Below, one piece after another: positions 7,898 to 16,959 of a DNA stretch of 64,000 nucleotides. Source of the DNA: Collimonas antrihumi (GTDB taxonomy: Bacteria > Pseudomonadota > Gammaproteobacteria > Burkholderiales > Burkholderiaceae_D); assembly GCF_018304965.1 (NCBI RefSeq), contig NZ_JAGQED010000002.1:62001-126000 (forward strand), read 5' to 3'. The translations under genes and the position numbers were made by a program. Numbering within the stretch: position 1 is the stretch's first letter; every line of letters begins with the position of its first letter. The notes under the pieces were generated by a model. The model was not told the origin of the DNA and searched no databases. It saw only the letters and a list, made by a program, of their open reading frames with translations.

Positions 7898-8209
7898 CGC
7901 TTAACTAATTATCAAAACACAATAATTGCTTTTTGTTATGTGTTTTCTTTGTATGGGTAAGGCATGAATATAGAGTAAGATCGCAGATCGAAAATACTGG
8001 GTGGAGTAGCGAGATTGCGCAGTCAAAAATGCAACTCTTTCTCCCCGCGCAACTTTTATTTGCGTACCCAGTGTTTTAAATAAATTTATCGGTTATAATG
8101 CGACATCGTTTAAGATTCGAGCTAGTAGTGCAGTATTAGTCTGTCATTTCTTTCTTGCTTCAAACGATCTAACGGGCGACAGCCCAACTTAACTGAAATA
8201 GGAAATGTA
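7898..8209 (+). promoter_or_regulatory. cspA promoter and leader region
   Basis: A perfect -10 hexamer TATAAT lies at 8094-8099, with a weak -35 about 17 bases upstream. Transcription would start near 8106 and leave a leader of about 105 nt before cspA, in keeping with the long structured leaders of cold-shock mRNAs. The stretch 7900-8090 is AT-rich and shows no other feature. Confidence 0.6.
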
Positions 8210-8413
8210 ATGGCAACTGGTATCGTAAAGTGGTTCAATGATTCGAAGGGTTTTGGTTTTATTACTCCTGACGAAGGTGGTGAAGATCTGTTCGCGCACT
8301 TCTCCGCAATCAATTCTTCCGGCTTCAAGTCGCTGCAAGAGAACCAACGTGTTTCTTTCGAAGTTACTGCTGGCCCAAAGGGTAAGCAAGCTTCGAACAT
8401 CCAAGCTATCTAA
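8210..8413 (+). CDS. cspA: Cold shock protein, CspA family
   Basis: A 67-residue single cold-shock domain protein that binds single-stranded RNA/DNA and melts mRNA structure. RNP1 (KGFGFI, residues 13-18) and RNP2 (LFAHF, 27-31) are intact, as are W8 and F9 of the binding surface. Length is typical of CspA. ATG 8210 follows GGAAATGTA. The promoter, about 105-nt leader and strong terminator indicate a monocistronic unit. Codon use is biased toward highly expressed codons. Confidence 0.97.
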   Translation: MATGIVKWFNDSKGFGFITPDEGGEDLFAHFSAINSSGFKSLQENQRVSFEVTAGPKGKQASNIQAI

Positions 8414-8450
8414 TTCATAGCTCACTCAGTTGAAATAAACTGAGCATCGT

Positions 8451-8480
8451 AAAAATCCCTGGCTTGCCGGGGATTTTTTT
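8451..8480 (+). terminator. cspA terminator
   Basis: AAAAATCCC (8451-8459) pairs with GGGATTTTT (8470-8478), with an inner GGC/GCC extension, and ends in a T-run. A smaller hairpin CTCAGTT / AACTGAG precedes it at 8424-8443. The remaining gap to 8716 shows no feature I can support. Confidence 0.85.
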
Positions 8481-8716
8481 CGTCTGTACTTCTCGTCTGC
8501 ATCAAATGTAAGGACCATGTCTCTACTGAATGTATAACGACTATAAGACCGGAAAGGCAGCCGTTGTCAGGAAGCTGTAAGGGTGGCCTGAAATGCTGAG
8601 GCGTCTGCAAAACAGATAACATATATCGCAGTTGCCAGATCACGTTTTACCTAAGAGGGCTGCCCGGTTTCTGTGAATGCCGGCGCTCACCAATATAAAA
8701 ACATGGAGGAGACGTC

Positions 8717-9874
8717 ATGAACAACATAAGCAAAGCATGTGTGGCAGCGGCACTGATAAGCTGGTCGCTGGCCGCAGGTGCTGCAGAGCCGATTAAAATT
8801 GGCGTCACAGGGCCATTTACCGGCGGTTCGGCGCCCATGGGCGTATCGATGCGCGACGGCGTCAAGCTGGCGGTTGCGGATATCAACGCCAAGGGTGGCG
8901 TGCTTGGGCGCCAGATACAATTGGTCGAGCGCGATGACGAAGCCAAGAATGAACGCGGCGTCCAGGTTGCGCAAGAACTGATCAACAAGGAAAAAGTGGT
9001 TGGCACGGTCGGTTTCATCAACACCGGCGTCGCCCTGGCCTCGCAGCGCTTCTACCAGGACGCCAAGATCCCGGTCATGAATAATGTCGCCACCGGCAGC
9101 ATTATCACCAGGCAGTTCGTGGCGCCGGATCAAAAAGATAATTACGTATTCCGCACTTCTGCCAACGATACGATCCAGTCGGCGATGATCGTCGACGAAG
9201 CGGTGGTCCGTCAAAAACACACCAAGGTCGCCATCCTGGCCGACTCGACCAATTATGGTCAGCTCGGTCGCGAAGATCTGGAGAAGGCCTTGGCTGCCAA
9301 GGGCATCAAACCGGTTGCAGTTGAAAAATACAACCTGAAAGATGTCGACATGACTGCCCAGCTGTTGAAGGCCAAGCAGGGCGGTGCCCAGGTGGTGCTG
9401 ACTTACGGTATCGGCCCGGAACTGGCGCAGATTGCCAACGGCATGGAAAAGCTCAACTGGAAAGTGCCAATCATCGGCAGCTGGACCCTGTCGATGGGTA
9501 ACTTCATCGACAACGCCGGCAAGAACGGCGATGGCGCGCGCATGCCGCAAACCTTTATCCAGGATGGCAACACAGCCAAGCGCAAGGCCTTCATCGACGC
9601 CTACCAAAAAGCCTACAAGATCGACCGCATGCCTTCCGCCGTCTCCGCGGCTCAAGGCTATGACTCGATCTATCTGCTGGCGGCAGCAATCAAGCAAGCC
9701 GGCAGCACCGATGGCGTCAAAGTGCGCGAAGCACTGGAAAACCTGAATGGCACCGTGGAAGGCGTGGTGACCAATTACACCAAGCCTTACAGCCATGATG
9801 ATCACGAAGCGATCAAGCCGAGCATGGTGGTGATCGGTGAAGTCAAGAATGGTCACGTGGTATTTTCCAAGTGA
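8717..9874 (+). CDS. Branched-chain-type amino acid ABC transporter, periplasmic binding protein
   Basis: A 385-residue LivK-type (Peripla_BP_6) binding protein, exported by a signal peptide ending AAGAAE at about residue 23. Family features follow: IKIGVTGPFTGGSAPMG, DGVKLAVADINAKGGVLGR, the ligand-contact segment FINTGVALASQRFYQDAKIP and VMNNVATGS, then the hinge and second lobe (KVAILADSTNYGQLG, AAQGYDSIYLLAAAI). GGAGGAG precedes ATG 8717. It heads the operon with LivH, LivM-LivG and LivF. The exact ligand (branched-chain amino acid, another amino acid or amide) cannot be read from sequence. A hairpin after the stop may lower expression of the downstream genes relative to this one. Confidence 0.9.
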   Translation: MNNISKACVAAALISWSLAAGAAEPIKIGVTGPFTGGSAPMGVSMRDGVKLAVADINAKGGVLGRQIQLVERDDEAKNERGVQVAQELINKEKVVGTVGFINTGVALASQRFYQDAKIPVMNNVATGSIITRQFVAPDQKDNYVFRTSANDTIQSAMIVDEAVVRQKHTKVAILADSTNYGQLGREDLEKALAAKGIKPVAVEKYNLKDVDMTAQLLKAKQGGAQVVLTYGIGPELAQIANGMEKLNWKVPIIGSWTLSMGNFIDNAGKNGDGARMPQTFIQDGNTAKRKAFIDAYQKAYKIDRMPSAVSAAQGYDSIYLLAAAIKQAGSTDGVKVREALENLNGTVEGVVTNYTKPYSHDDHEAIKPSMVVIGEVKNGHVVFSK

Positions 9875-9932
9875 CAGGACGCCGGAACGCCGTAGCTTGC
9901 GTTCCGGCCAGACATCTGTTTGAACGATAAGG

Positions 9933-9967
9933 ATTCCAGCCTGCGCAGTATGCGGGCTGGATTTATT
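9933..9967 (+). terminator. Attenuating hairpin between binding protein and permease genes
   Basis: TCCAGCCTGCGCA pairs with TGCGGGCTGGA, followed by TTTATTT. It lies in the 154-base gap between the binding protein and livH. A second hairpin, GCCGGAACGC / GCGTTCCGGC, precedes it at about 9880-9908. Such hairpins commonly raise the ratio of binding protein to permease; that role is inferred. Confidence 0.55.
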
Positions 9968-10028
9968 TCGTCAAACGGTAGTATTGTTTTGCCGCGCCCC
10001 GGCTATCGCTGTCTCTTGGATCAATATC

Positions 10029-10919
10029 ATGGAAATTCTGCTGCAACTCGTCTTCAGCGGCATCGCGCTAGGCATGATCTACGCGGTGATCGCTTTCGGT
10101 TATCAACTCACGTTCGCCACTTCCGGCACCCTCAATTTCGGCCAGGGCGAGGCGCTGATGCTGGGCGCCCTGGTCGGGCTCAGCCTGGTCGGTAATATCC
10201 ATGGCGGCCCTTATCTGAATTATTGGCTGATGATTCCGGTGGTGATTGTATTCGGCGCGCTGCAAGGCGTTGTAGTCGAATGGATCGGGGTGCGCCCGGC
10301 GCTCAAGATCAAATCGGAATTCGGCTGGATCATGTCGACGATTGCGCTGGCGATCATCTTCAAGAATGTCGCTGAAAACATTTGGGGCAAGGATGACCTG
10401 ACATTCCCTTCGCCTTTACCGTCTACGCCGTTCCAGGTATTCGGCGCCAATGTCCAGCCGATGCAGGTGGTGGTGGTGCTAGGCGCGCTGGCGATGATGC
10501 TGGCGGTCGAACTGTTCAACCGCAAGTCGATTTACGGCAAAGCCGTGGTAGCGACTTCTAACGATCGCGACGCCGCCGGCCTGATGGGTATCAACACCAG
10601 CATGGTGATTACTTTTTCCTACGCTTTGTCATCGGCGACCGCCGCCTTTGCCGGCGTGCTGGTAGCGCCGCTGACCCTGACCGGCGCCACCATGGGCACT
10701 GCACTGGGCCTGAAAGCCTTTGCGGTAGCGATTATCGGTGGCCTGACTTCGGGCATGGGAGCGATCGTCGGCGGCCTGATACTGGGCATCGCAGAGACAC
10801 TGACCGGGTTTTATATCTCCACCGGATACAAAGAGGTGCCAGGCTTGGTGCTGTTGCTGCTGGTGCTGGCCATCAAGCCAGCAGGCTTGTTTGGTAAAAC
10901 AGCAATCAAGAAGGTGTAA
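10029..10919 (+). CDS. livH: LivH-type branched-chain amino acid permease
   Basis: A 296-residue inner-membrane permease with about eight helices. It starts MEILLQLVFSGIALGMIYAV, typical of LivH, and contains the GTLNFGQGEALMLGAL segment and the cytoplasmic coupling region (YGKAVVATSNDRDAAGLMGI) that docks on the ATPases. The ending GLFGKTAIKKV is usual for the family. ATG 10029 is chosen because it matches the family start; an upstream in-frame start at 9984 would add 15 non-family residues. It ends 2 bases before the LivM-LivG gene. Confidence 0.93.
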   Translation: MEILLQLVFSGIALGMIYAVIAFGYQLTFATSGTLNFGQGEALMLGALVGLSLVGNIHGGPYLNYWLMIPVVIVFGALQGVVVEWIGVRPALKIKSEFGWIMSTIALAIIFKNVAENIWGKDDLTFPSPLPSTPFQVFGANVQPMQVVVVLGALAMMLAVELFNRKSIYGKAVVATSNDRDAAGLMGINTSMVITFSYALSSATAAFAGVLVAPLTLTGATMGTALGLKAFAVAIIGGLTSGMGAIVGGLILGIAETLTGFYISTGYKEVPGLVLLLLVLAIKPAGLFGKTAIKKV

Positions 10920-10921
10920 AT

Positions 10922-12919
10922 ATGAATAAAAAGCTGTTTGCACTGGCGGTAGCCGGCATCTTGTTGCTGCTGGCTTTTCCGCAAGTTATTCCGAATCCGT
11001 ATTACATCCACCTGGCCGAAACCATCCTGATTTACGCCATTCTGCTGTTCGGGCTGGATATCGTGGTCGGCTATACCGGCCAGGTCTCGCTGGGGCACGC
11101 CGGTTTGTTCGGCATCGGTTCTTACACCACCGGCGTGCTGGTGTTCAAGCTCGGCTGGCCATTCCTGATTGCCGCGCCCGCCAGCCTGGCGGTTACTGCC
11201 ATATTCGGCGCCATCCTGGCCTTGCCTGCATTGCGGGTGACCGGCCCGTATCTGGCCATGGTAACGCTGGCGTTCGGCACCATCATCCAGATCCTGATCA
11301 ATGAAATGAGCTTCCTGACGGAAGGGCCGATGGGGATCAAGCTGAACAAGCCGGACTTCTTCGGCCATCGGCTCGATGAAGTGGAGTATTTCTACCTGGT
11401 TGCCGCGTTGATGGTGTTGTCGCTGATTGTGGTGCACCGGATCGTCAAGTCGCATCTGGGACGTGCCTTCCAGGCGCTGCGCGATAGCCCGATCGCCTCC
11501 GACTGCATGGGGGTCTCGGTGTATCGCTACAAAGTGATTGCGTTTGTGATCAGCGCTGCGCTGGCCGGGTTGGCGGGTAGCCTGTATGCCTATTCGGAGG
11601 CTTATATTTCACCGAATACCTATAACTTCGAATTGACGATCCTGTTCCTGCTGGCGGTCATCATGGGCGGCCGCAAGAGCCGCACCGGATCGCTGATCGG
11701 CGCCTTGATCGTAGTCATGTTGCCGAGCTTGCTGGCAGACATCGAATTATTCCGTCAGATCGCTACCGTCGCCGCAGTAATCGGCGTGCTGGCAAGCGCC
11801 TTCCTGTTATGGAAGAAGCGTAAGACCTTGCGCGAGGTGGCGGTGCCGCTGGCGGCGACTGTCGGCATGGCGATTTTTTCGTATCGGCTGGAAAACATTA
11901 CCGATTGGCGCCTGACGGTATTTGGATTGATGACGCTATTCGTGGTGTATTACCTGCAGGATGGGATTGTCGGCTTCGCGCGCAATTTGTTAGGCATGAG
12001 GGCAACCGCAAGCGGCAAGCAGGCCAGCGTGGCGGCGAGTCCAGGACAAGCATGGGCTCCGGCCAGCGGCAGTGTCGCAGTTGGCACTACCTTGTTGAGC
12101 GGCCAGAAAATACTGATGCAGTTCGGCGGCCTGAAGGCGCTTAACGAGGTCAACCTGGATATCATCAAAGGCAGCGTGCATGGCTTGATCGGACCGAACG
12201 GCTCGGGCAAGAGCACCATGATGAATGTACTAACCGGCATCTACAAACCGACCGCCGGCAAGGTTGTGTTCAATGGCAAGACGATTTCCGGTTCGACACC
12301 GTCGGCAATTGCGCTGGGCGGCGTTGCCCGCACTTTCCAGAATGTGCAATTGTTCGGTGAAATGACTGCCACTGAAAACGTGCTGGTCGGCCTGCATCAC
12401 ACTTTCCGCAGCAATATACTGGATGTGATTTTCCATACGCCGCGTTATCGGCGCGAAGAGCAAGCAGCGCGAGTGCGCGCTGCCAGCATCTTGCAATTCG
12501 TCGGACTGAGCGAGCTGGCAGCTGAAGAGGCGCGCAATCTGCCCTATGGCAAGCAACGCTTGCTGGAAATCGGCCGGGCACTTGGTTTGAATCCGGAGTT
12601 GCTGCTGCTGGACGAACCTGCGGCAGGCTTGACTGCGCCAGACATCAAGGAACTGATCGCGATCATCCAGAAGATCCGGCAGCACGACATTACGATCATT
12701 CTGATTGAACATCATATGGATGTAGTCATGTCGATTTCCGATACGGTGACGGTGCTCGATTTCGGCCAGAAAATCGCTGAAGGCAAACCGGCCGCGGTGC
12801 AAAGCGACTCCAAGGTGATTGAAGCCTATCTCGGCGGTACTGTCGGCGAAACTACAGATGCAGACGCAGGCAATATCGCCAATGGCGTGCCATCCACATC
12901 CAATGCAGCGGGGTCATAA
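10922..12919 (+). CDS. Fused LivM permease - LivG ATPase
   Basis: A single 665-residue protein joining two normally separate subunits. Residues 1-300 are a LivM permease (GLDIVVGYTGQVSLGHAGLF, RALRDSPIASDCMGVSVYRYK). Residues 300-355 add further hydrophobic segments, and 355-390 are an Ala/Gly/Ser-rich linker. Residues 390-650 are a LivG ATPase with Walker A GPNGSGKS (424-431), the LivG-type signature LPYGKQRLLEIGRAL, Walker B LLLLDEPAAGL and the H-loop IEHHMDVV. There is no stop or ribosome site in the linker, so the fusion is real in this sequence. The other ATPase, LivF, follows after one base. Confidence 0.93.
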   Translation: MNKKLFALAVAGILLLLAFPQVIPNPYYIHLAETILIYAILLFGLDIVVGYTGQVSLGHAGLFGIGSYTTGVLVFKLGWPFLIAAPASLAVTAIFGAILALPALRVTGPYLAMVTLAFGTIIQILINEMSFLTEGPMGIKLNKPDFFGHRLDEVEYFYLVAALMVLSLIVVHRIVKSHLGRAFQALRDSPIASDCMGVSVYRYKVIAFVISAALAGLAGSLYAYSEAYISPNTYNFELTILFLLAVIMGGRKSRTGSLIGALIVVMLPSLLADIELFRQIATVAAVIGVLASAFLLWKKRKTLREVAVPLAATVGMAIFSYRLENITDWRLTVFGLMTLFVVYYLQDGIVGFARNLLGMRATASGKQASVAASPGQAWAPASGSVAVGTTLLSGQKILMQFGGLKALNEVNLDIIKGSVHGLIGPNGSGKSTMMNVLTGIYKPTAGKVVFNGKTISGSTPSAIALGGVARTFQNVQLFGEMTATENVLVGLHHTFRSNILDVIFHTPRYRREEQAARVRAASILQFVGLSELAAEEARNLPYGKQRLLEIGRALGLNPELLLLDEPAAGLTAPDIKELIAIIQKIRQHDITIILIEHHMDVVMSISDTVTVLDFGQKIAEGKPAAVQSDSKVIEAYLGGTVGETTDADAGNIANGVPSTSNAAGS

Positions 12920-12920
12920 G

Positions 12921-13646
12921 ATGCTCTCGATTTCGAATTTGCATGCCGCGTATGGCAAGGTTGAAGTATTGCATGGCATTTCGCTGGAGGTGCCAAAGGG
13001 CAAAGTGGTGACGTTGATCGGCTCCAATGGCGCCGGCAAGACCACCACCATGCGTGCAATCTCAGGCATGATCAAGGCCAAGTCCGGCAGCGTAACTTTG
13101 GCCGGCATCGACGTTACCGGATTGGCTTCACATAAAATCGCCCGTGCCGGACTGGCGCATTCGCCTGAGGGGCGGCGTGTGTTTGCCACCATGACTGTGG
13201 TCGATAACCTGCTGCTCGGCGCCTTTCCGCGGTTTACCCGGATGCGTCCGCGCGGCGACATCAAGCTCGATCTGGAGCGGGCGCTGGAATTGTTTCCGCG
13301 CCTGAAAGAGCGTCAAAGCCAACTGGCCGGCACCTTGTCGGGCGGCGAACAGCAGATGCTGGCGATGGCACGCGCGGTCATGCTCAATCCGGAAGTGATC
13401 TTGCTGGACGAGCCGTCGATGGGGCTGGCACCGATCCTGGTGGAAGAAGTGTTCCGCATCATCTCCCGGCTCAAGGAGGAGGGCGTGACCATGCTGCTGG
13501 TTGAGCAATTTGCAGCAGCGGCGTTGAATGTCGCGGATTATGGTTATGTGCTGGAGAATGGCCGGATATCGGTGCATGGCCCGGCAGAAAAATTGAAGAA
13601 CGATCCTGCAGTCAAAGCTGCTTATCTGGGTGGCGGGCAGCATTGA
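12921..13646 (+). CDS. livF: LivF-type ABC transporter ATPase
   Basis: A 241-residue cytoplasmic ATPase. Walker A GSNGAGKTT, the signature LSGGEQQMLAMARAV, Walker B VILLDEPSMGL and the switch His region (LLVEQFAAAA, where Gln stands in the usual LivF position) are intact. ATG 12921 begins one base after the LivM-LivG stop, with family-typical MLSISNLHAAYGK. It completes a binding protein / permease / permease-ATPase / ATPase set. Confidence 0.95.
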   Translation: MLSISNLHAAYGKVEVLHGISLEVPKGKVVTLIGSNGAGKTTTMRAISGMIKAKSGSVTLAGIDVTGLASHKIARAGLAHSPEGRRVFATMTVVDNLLLGAFPRFTRMRPRGDIKLDLERALELFPRLKERQSQLAGTLSGGEQQMLAMARAVMLNPEVILLDEPSMGLAPILVEEVFRIISRLKEEGVTMLLVEQFAAAALNVADYGYVLENGRISVHGPAEKLKNDPAVKAAYLGGGQH

Positions 13647-13726
13647 GCGCAGATGCCGGCCGAAGCAGTATGTAAACAAGATACGCAAGTTGCGGCATGC
13701 CGGGATACTCGCGGCATGCCGCTCAG

Positions 13727-14692
13727 TCAACGATGCGCGGTTTTGTATTTACGCTCGATCCGGGCTTGAATTATTTCCAGCACCATCGACATGAGCCAGT
13801 AGATCAACGCCGCAGTAATCAGCATTTCTATGTGGCGGAACTCCCGCTGGCCTGCGGTGCGCGCAACGTAAGTCAATTCCCATACACCTACGACAGAGAC
13901 CAGCGAGCTATCCTTGAGCATGGCGATGAACTGGTTGCCGGTGGGCGGAATAATGATGCGCATGGCTTGCGGCAGAATGATCATACGCATGGTTTTACCT
14001 CTGTCCAAACCTAACGCCAGCGCAGCTTCCCATTGCCCCTTCGGAATGCTTTGAATCCCGGCGCGGAATATTTCCGTCATGTATGCACCGTAGCACAGCG
14101 ATAAAGCGGCTATCCCGGCCGGAATAGGATCAACGATATAACCCAGCTGCGGCAATCCAATGTAGAGGATGAATATCTGCATCAGCAGTGGCAGGCCGCG
14201 GAACAAGGATGTATAAAAGGTAGCGATACCGATGGCGATGCCGCTCGAAGAAAGTTTCGCGATGGCGCCGATCAGGGCAAGCACGAACGCGATCATGATT
14301 GAGATTGCGGAAATATAGAGCGTCGTGACCGCGCCCTGACTGATCAGATACCATATCTTGCGCTGGATAAATTCGAAGCTGAGATTGAACGTGGAGAAGA
14401 ACAACACCACCAGCAGCGCTAACTCGACCCATACAATGATTATTTGCCAGCGCACCGAAAAGCGGGTGAGTAAATAATAATTGAGAGCGAGCGCGCCCAG
14501 GATGACTGTTCCGGTGATTGTCTTGCCAAGCCAGCCGGCCGTGTCAGCATTGCCCGGCGCAAAAGATACCAGATGCTGGATCCAGCCTGGATTAATTTGC
14601 AATGCGTAGTAGGCGCCTGCCAGCATCAAGCCAAGCAATAATAAAATCGAAATATTCCGTGCCTGATTTTTCTCAATGTTTTCGACTAACAC
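13727..14692 (-). CDS. Polar amino acid ABC transporter permease (HisM/GlnP type)
   Basis: An inner-membrane permease of about 321 residues with the BPD_transp_1 core: GAVTTLYISAISIMIAF, TSLFRGLPLLMQIFILY, and the EAA loop EIFRAGIQSIPKGQWEAALALGL that contacts the ATPase. The N-terminus carries extra helices before the core, making it longer than the usual 220-240 residues. GTG 14692 is preferred because GGGAGA lies 6 bases upstream; an in-frame GTG at 14743 is also possible. It is last in a minus-strand set with a FAD oxidase and a binding protein. No ATPase gene is present in the set, so it must borrow one. Confidence 0.88.
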   Translation of the reverse strand: MLVENIEKNQARNISILLLLGLMLAGAYYALQINPGWIQHLVSFAPGNADTAGWLGKTITGTVILGALALNYYLLTRFSVRWQIIIVWVELALLVVLFFSTFNLSFEFIQRKIWYLISQGAVTTLYISAISIMIAFVLALIGAIAKLSSSGIAIGIATFYTSLFRGLPLLMQIFILYIGLPQLGYIVDPIPAGIAALSLCYGAYMTEIFRAGIQSIPKGQWEAALALGLDRGKTMRMIILPQAMRIIIPPTGNQFIAMLKDSSLVSVVGVWELTYVARTAGQREFRHIEMLITAALIYWLMSMVLEIIQARIERKYKTAHR

Positions 14693-14739
14693 GTGTGTCT
14701 CCCATCTATGTCTCTCAGTGGTGCCGGATGCATTGCTTA

Positions 14740-14770
14740 CCACGCTTATTTGCTACGCTTATCTGCTACG
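14740..14770. repeat. 13-bp tandem repeat at the oxidase/permease junction
   Basis: Two adjacent near-identical 13-mers (14740-14752 and 14753-14765, unit CTACGCTTATCTG) plus a third partial unit run into the stop codon of the oxidase gene. The unit carrying the stop appears to have been duplicated. Confidence 0.7.
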
Positions 14771-16061
14771 ATTGCCGGTTACTTTTTTGTTCCTGGATGA
14801 AATCCATTAACTGGTAATACCAGTAAGTCATCTGAACCGCCGCTGTTCCAGCCATGCCGCCATTCCATACCAGGCCGAAGGGCGCGAATTGCCGATAACG
14901 GTCGGTTTCACCGGCAATCCCCTGCGCCACCACCTTGCCGCCGATGGCAGTCGTATTCATGCCGTGGCCGCCGAAACCCATGCAATACCATACGCCGGGC
15001 TTTAACTGACCGATCAAAGGCATCAAATGCCGGGCGTAAGACATCAGGCCCGACCAGGCGACATCGACCTTGATGCCTTCCAGTTGCGGGTAGGTGTCTA
15101 CCATCCGCTTGCGTAACACTTCAGCCAGGCGCCGCGGTTCCGAGGTGCGGGTGGTAATCATGCCGCCCCACAGAATGCGTTCGCCACCATCAACCAGACG
15201 GTAATAGTCGCTGGCGCGCCGACTGTCGCCAATGGCCGAACTGGTGCGGATGGCTGAGGCAATCTGTGTTTTTGCGGCTTCGGTCAACAGCATGTAGGTT
15301 GCAATCGGCAAGTAGCTGCTAGCGAGTTTCGGAATCAGGTTGCCGGTGTGACCACCGCAGGTAAACACTACCGCTCCGGTCTTGACACTGCCTTGCGCTG
15401 TTTTCAGCAGTTTTACAGGAAGATCGCAAGCGGCGGACAATACCTCAGAGCCTTCAAATACCTGGCCGCCCAGGCGTTCGATCTCAGCCACCAATGCTTG
15501 CGCGTAATTCAACGGGTGGAAATGAAATGCATGCGGATCGTAAAGCGCCTGACGATATGTGTCCGTTGCCAGCATATCCCGCAATGCCTCGCGCGATTTG
15601 AACTCGACTTGATACTGGAACTCGCGCGCCAGCCATTCTCGTTGCGCCTGCATCTGGTCAGCGTTTTCGTAGCGGCAGACGCGTAAAGTGCCATGGGTGG
15701 CGTGTGCCTGTTGCATTGCGAGGTGCTGAATGTTGTCGGCGACGATCTGCACACCTTCGATCGACATCCGGTAAAGCGATGTCGCGTTGTCTAGCCCGGC
15801 CACACGCGCGATCTCTTGAAAGCTGTTTGAATAGCCAGGACTGACGACACCGCCGTTGCGCCCCGAGGCGCCCCACGCCACGCGCTTTGCTTCAAGCAGA
15901 ATGACTGAGCGGCCAAGGCGCAACAATTCCAAGGCGGCGGTGATGCCCGCGAGGCCGCCGCCAATGATGCATACATCCGCTTCCAACGTGCCGCTCAGGC
16001 TGGGGCGTGCCTGCTCGGCCTGTAGCGTTCGCGTGTAATAACTGTCTATATAAGATGGCAT
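14766..16061 (-). CDS. FAD-dependent amine/amino acid oxidase (DAO family, PuuB/OrdL-like)
   Basis: A 431-residue flavoprotein. The Rossmann dinucleotide motif DVCIIGGGLAGITAALEL is at about residues 29-46, followed by LLEAKRVAWGASGRNGGVVSPGYS, the typical sequence of gamma-glutamylputrescine oxidase-like enzymes. The C-terminal FAD-contact region (WYCMGFGGHGMNTTAIGGK) is also present. It likely oxidises a small amine or amino acid imported by the neighbouring transporter; the substrate cannot be named from sequence. ATG 16061 is chosen; TTG 16067 is in frame. It sits between the binding protein gene and the permease gene. Confidence 0.88.
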   Translation of the reverse strand: MPSYIDSYYTRTLQAEQARPSLSGTLEADVCIIGGGLAGITAALELLRLGRSVILLEAKRVAWGASGRNGGVVSPGYSNSFQEIARVAGLDNATSLYRMSIEGVQIVADNIQHLAMQQAHATHGTLRVCRYENADQMQAQREWLAREFQYQVEFKSREALRDMLATDTYRQALYDPHAFHFHPLNYAQALVAEIERLGGQVFEGSEVLSAACDLPVKLLKTAQGSVKTGAVVFTCGGHTGNLIPKLASSYLPIATYMLLTEAAKTQIASAIRTSSAIGDSRRASDYYRLVDGGERILWGGMITTRTSEPRRLAEVLRKRMVDTYPQLEGIKVDVAWSGLMSYARHLMPLIGQLKPGVWYCMGFGGHGMNTTAIGGKVVAQGIAGETDRYRQFAPFGLVWNGGMAGTAAVQMTYWYYQLMDFIQEQKSNRQS

Positions 16062-16119
16062 ACGCAATTCATGGTTTGGCTGCGGAAAATATGGCGGCTA
16101 TGGAAGCCGCCATAGCGCG

Positions 16120-16959
16120 TCATTTCGTGTAGTCGCGACCAAACCATTTCATGCTGATCTTGGTCAGAGTGCCATCCTGTTTCATTGCCTTGATCGTCTC
16201 GCCGATCTTCTTGTTCCATTCGGCGTCGCCCTTGTCGGTCACGATAGCCAGTGGTTCCTGGAAGGCATAGTCGTTCGGAATGATTTTCACCGGATAACCA
16301 TTCTTGATCGCGCTAAGCGCCGTCTGCTCTGGCGTGATGACAGCATCCAGGCGGGTACCGTCTCCAAGACGCAAATCGTCGAAAGGAAGCATGGAATCGA
16401 CATAGGTTTTCATCTCTTTCGGCTTCTGCGTCATGTATTTAAATTCCGGCACGCCCGGGGCATCGATTTCGAGGCGATTGAGAATGTAGTCTTCCGATGT
16501 GGTGCCGCCTTCGGCCCCAATTGTTTTTCCATTCAGGTCGTTCCGTGTTTTTGCTTTTGAGTTCTTATGCACGGCAAAAACGTAAGGGCTGTAATAATAA
16601 AGAGCCGGAAAATCCAGGAGCTTGGCGCGCGCCTTGGTTGGGGTTACCGACAGCACAGAAACATCCCAGCGGCCGCGCCAGTGTCCGCCAGTCATCAAGC
16701 TGAAATCGGGCGTGTCGAACGTTACGCCCACTCCGATGCGGCGTCCTAATTCCTTGGCGACGTCGATATCGAAACCGTCGAATTCGTTCTTATCGTTCAG
16801 AAACGCTTGCGGTGGCCATTTGCCGCTGGTGGCGACCACCATCTTGCCGCTTTTCATCACGCGATTCAGCGTGTCGCCTGCCTGGGCGCTTGCTGAACAA
16901 CAGGCTATAACGACCGCCATCGTAAGACCGTATAGAGTGCCCCGAATTTCTTTTGTCAT
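16120..16959 (-). CDS. Polar amino acid ABC transporter periplasmic binding protein
   Basis: A 279-residue SBP_bac_3 family protein. A signal peptide (residues 1-25, ending ASAQAG) is followed by GKMVVATSGKWPPQAFLN, then the family ligand-binding motif GFDIDVAKELGRRIG, and WDVSVLSVTPTKARAKLLDF in the hinge. A large segment (EGGTTSEDYILNRLE) fits the second lobe. ATG 16959 has GGAGAAG well placed upstream. It heads the minus-strand set binding protein - FAD oxidase - permease. The ligand is inferred to be an amine or amino acid that the oxidase then consumes. Confidence 0.9.
   Translation of the reverse strand: MTKEIRGTLYGLTMAVVIACCSASAQAGDTLNRVMKSGKMVVATSGKWPPQAFLNDKNEFDGFDIDVAKELGRRIGVGVTFDTPDFSLMTGGHWRGRWDVSVLSVTPTKARAKLLDFPALYYYSPYVFAVHKNSKAKTRNDLNGKTIGAEGGTTSEDYILNRLEIDAPGVPEFKYMTQKPKEMKTYVDSMLPFDDLRLGDGTRLDAVITPEQTALSAIKNGYPVKIIPNDYAFQEPLAIVTDKGDAEWNKKIGETIKAMKQDGTLTKISMKWFGRDYTK

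Noticed and set aside
8687-9856. A 389-codon open frame opposite the amino acid binding protein gene.
   Set aside because: The plus strand encodes a well-formed binding protein; the minus frame has no family features and is an antisense artefact.
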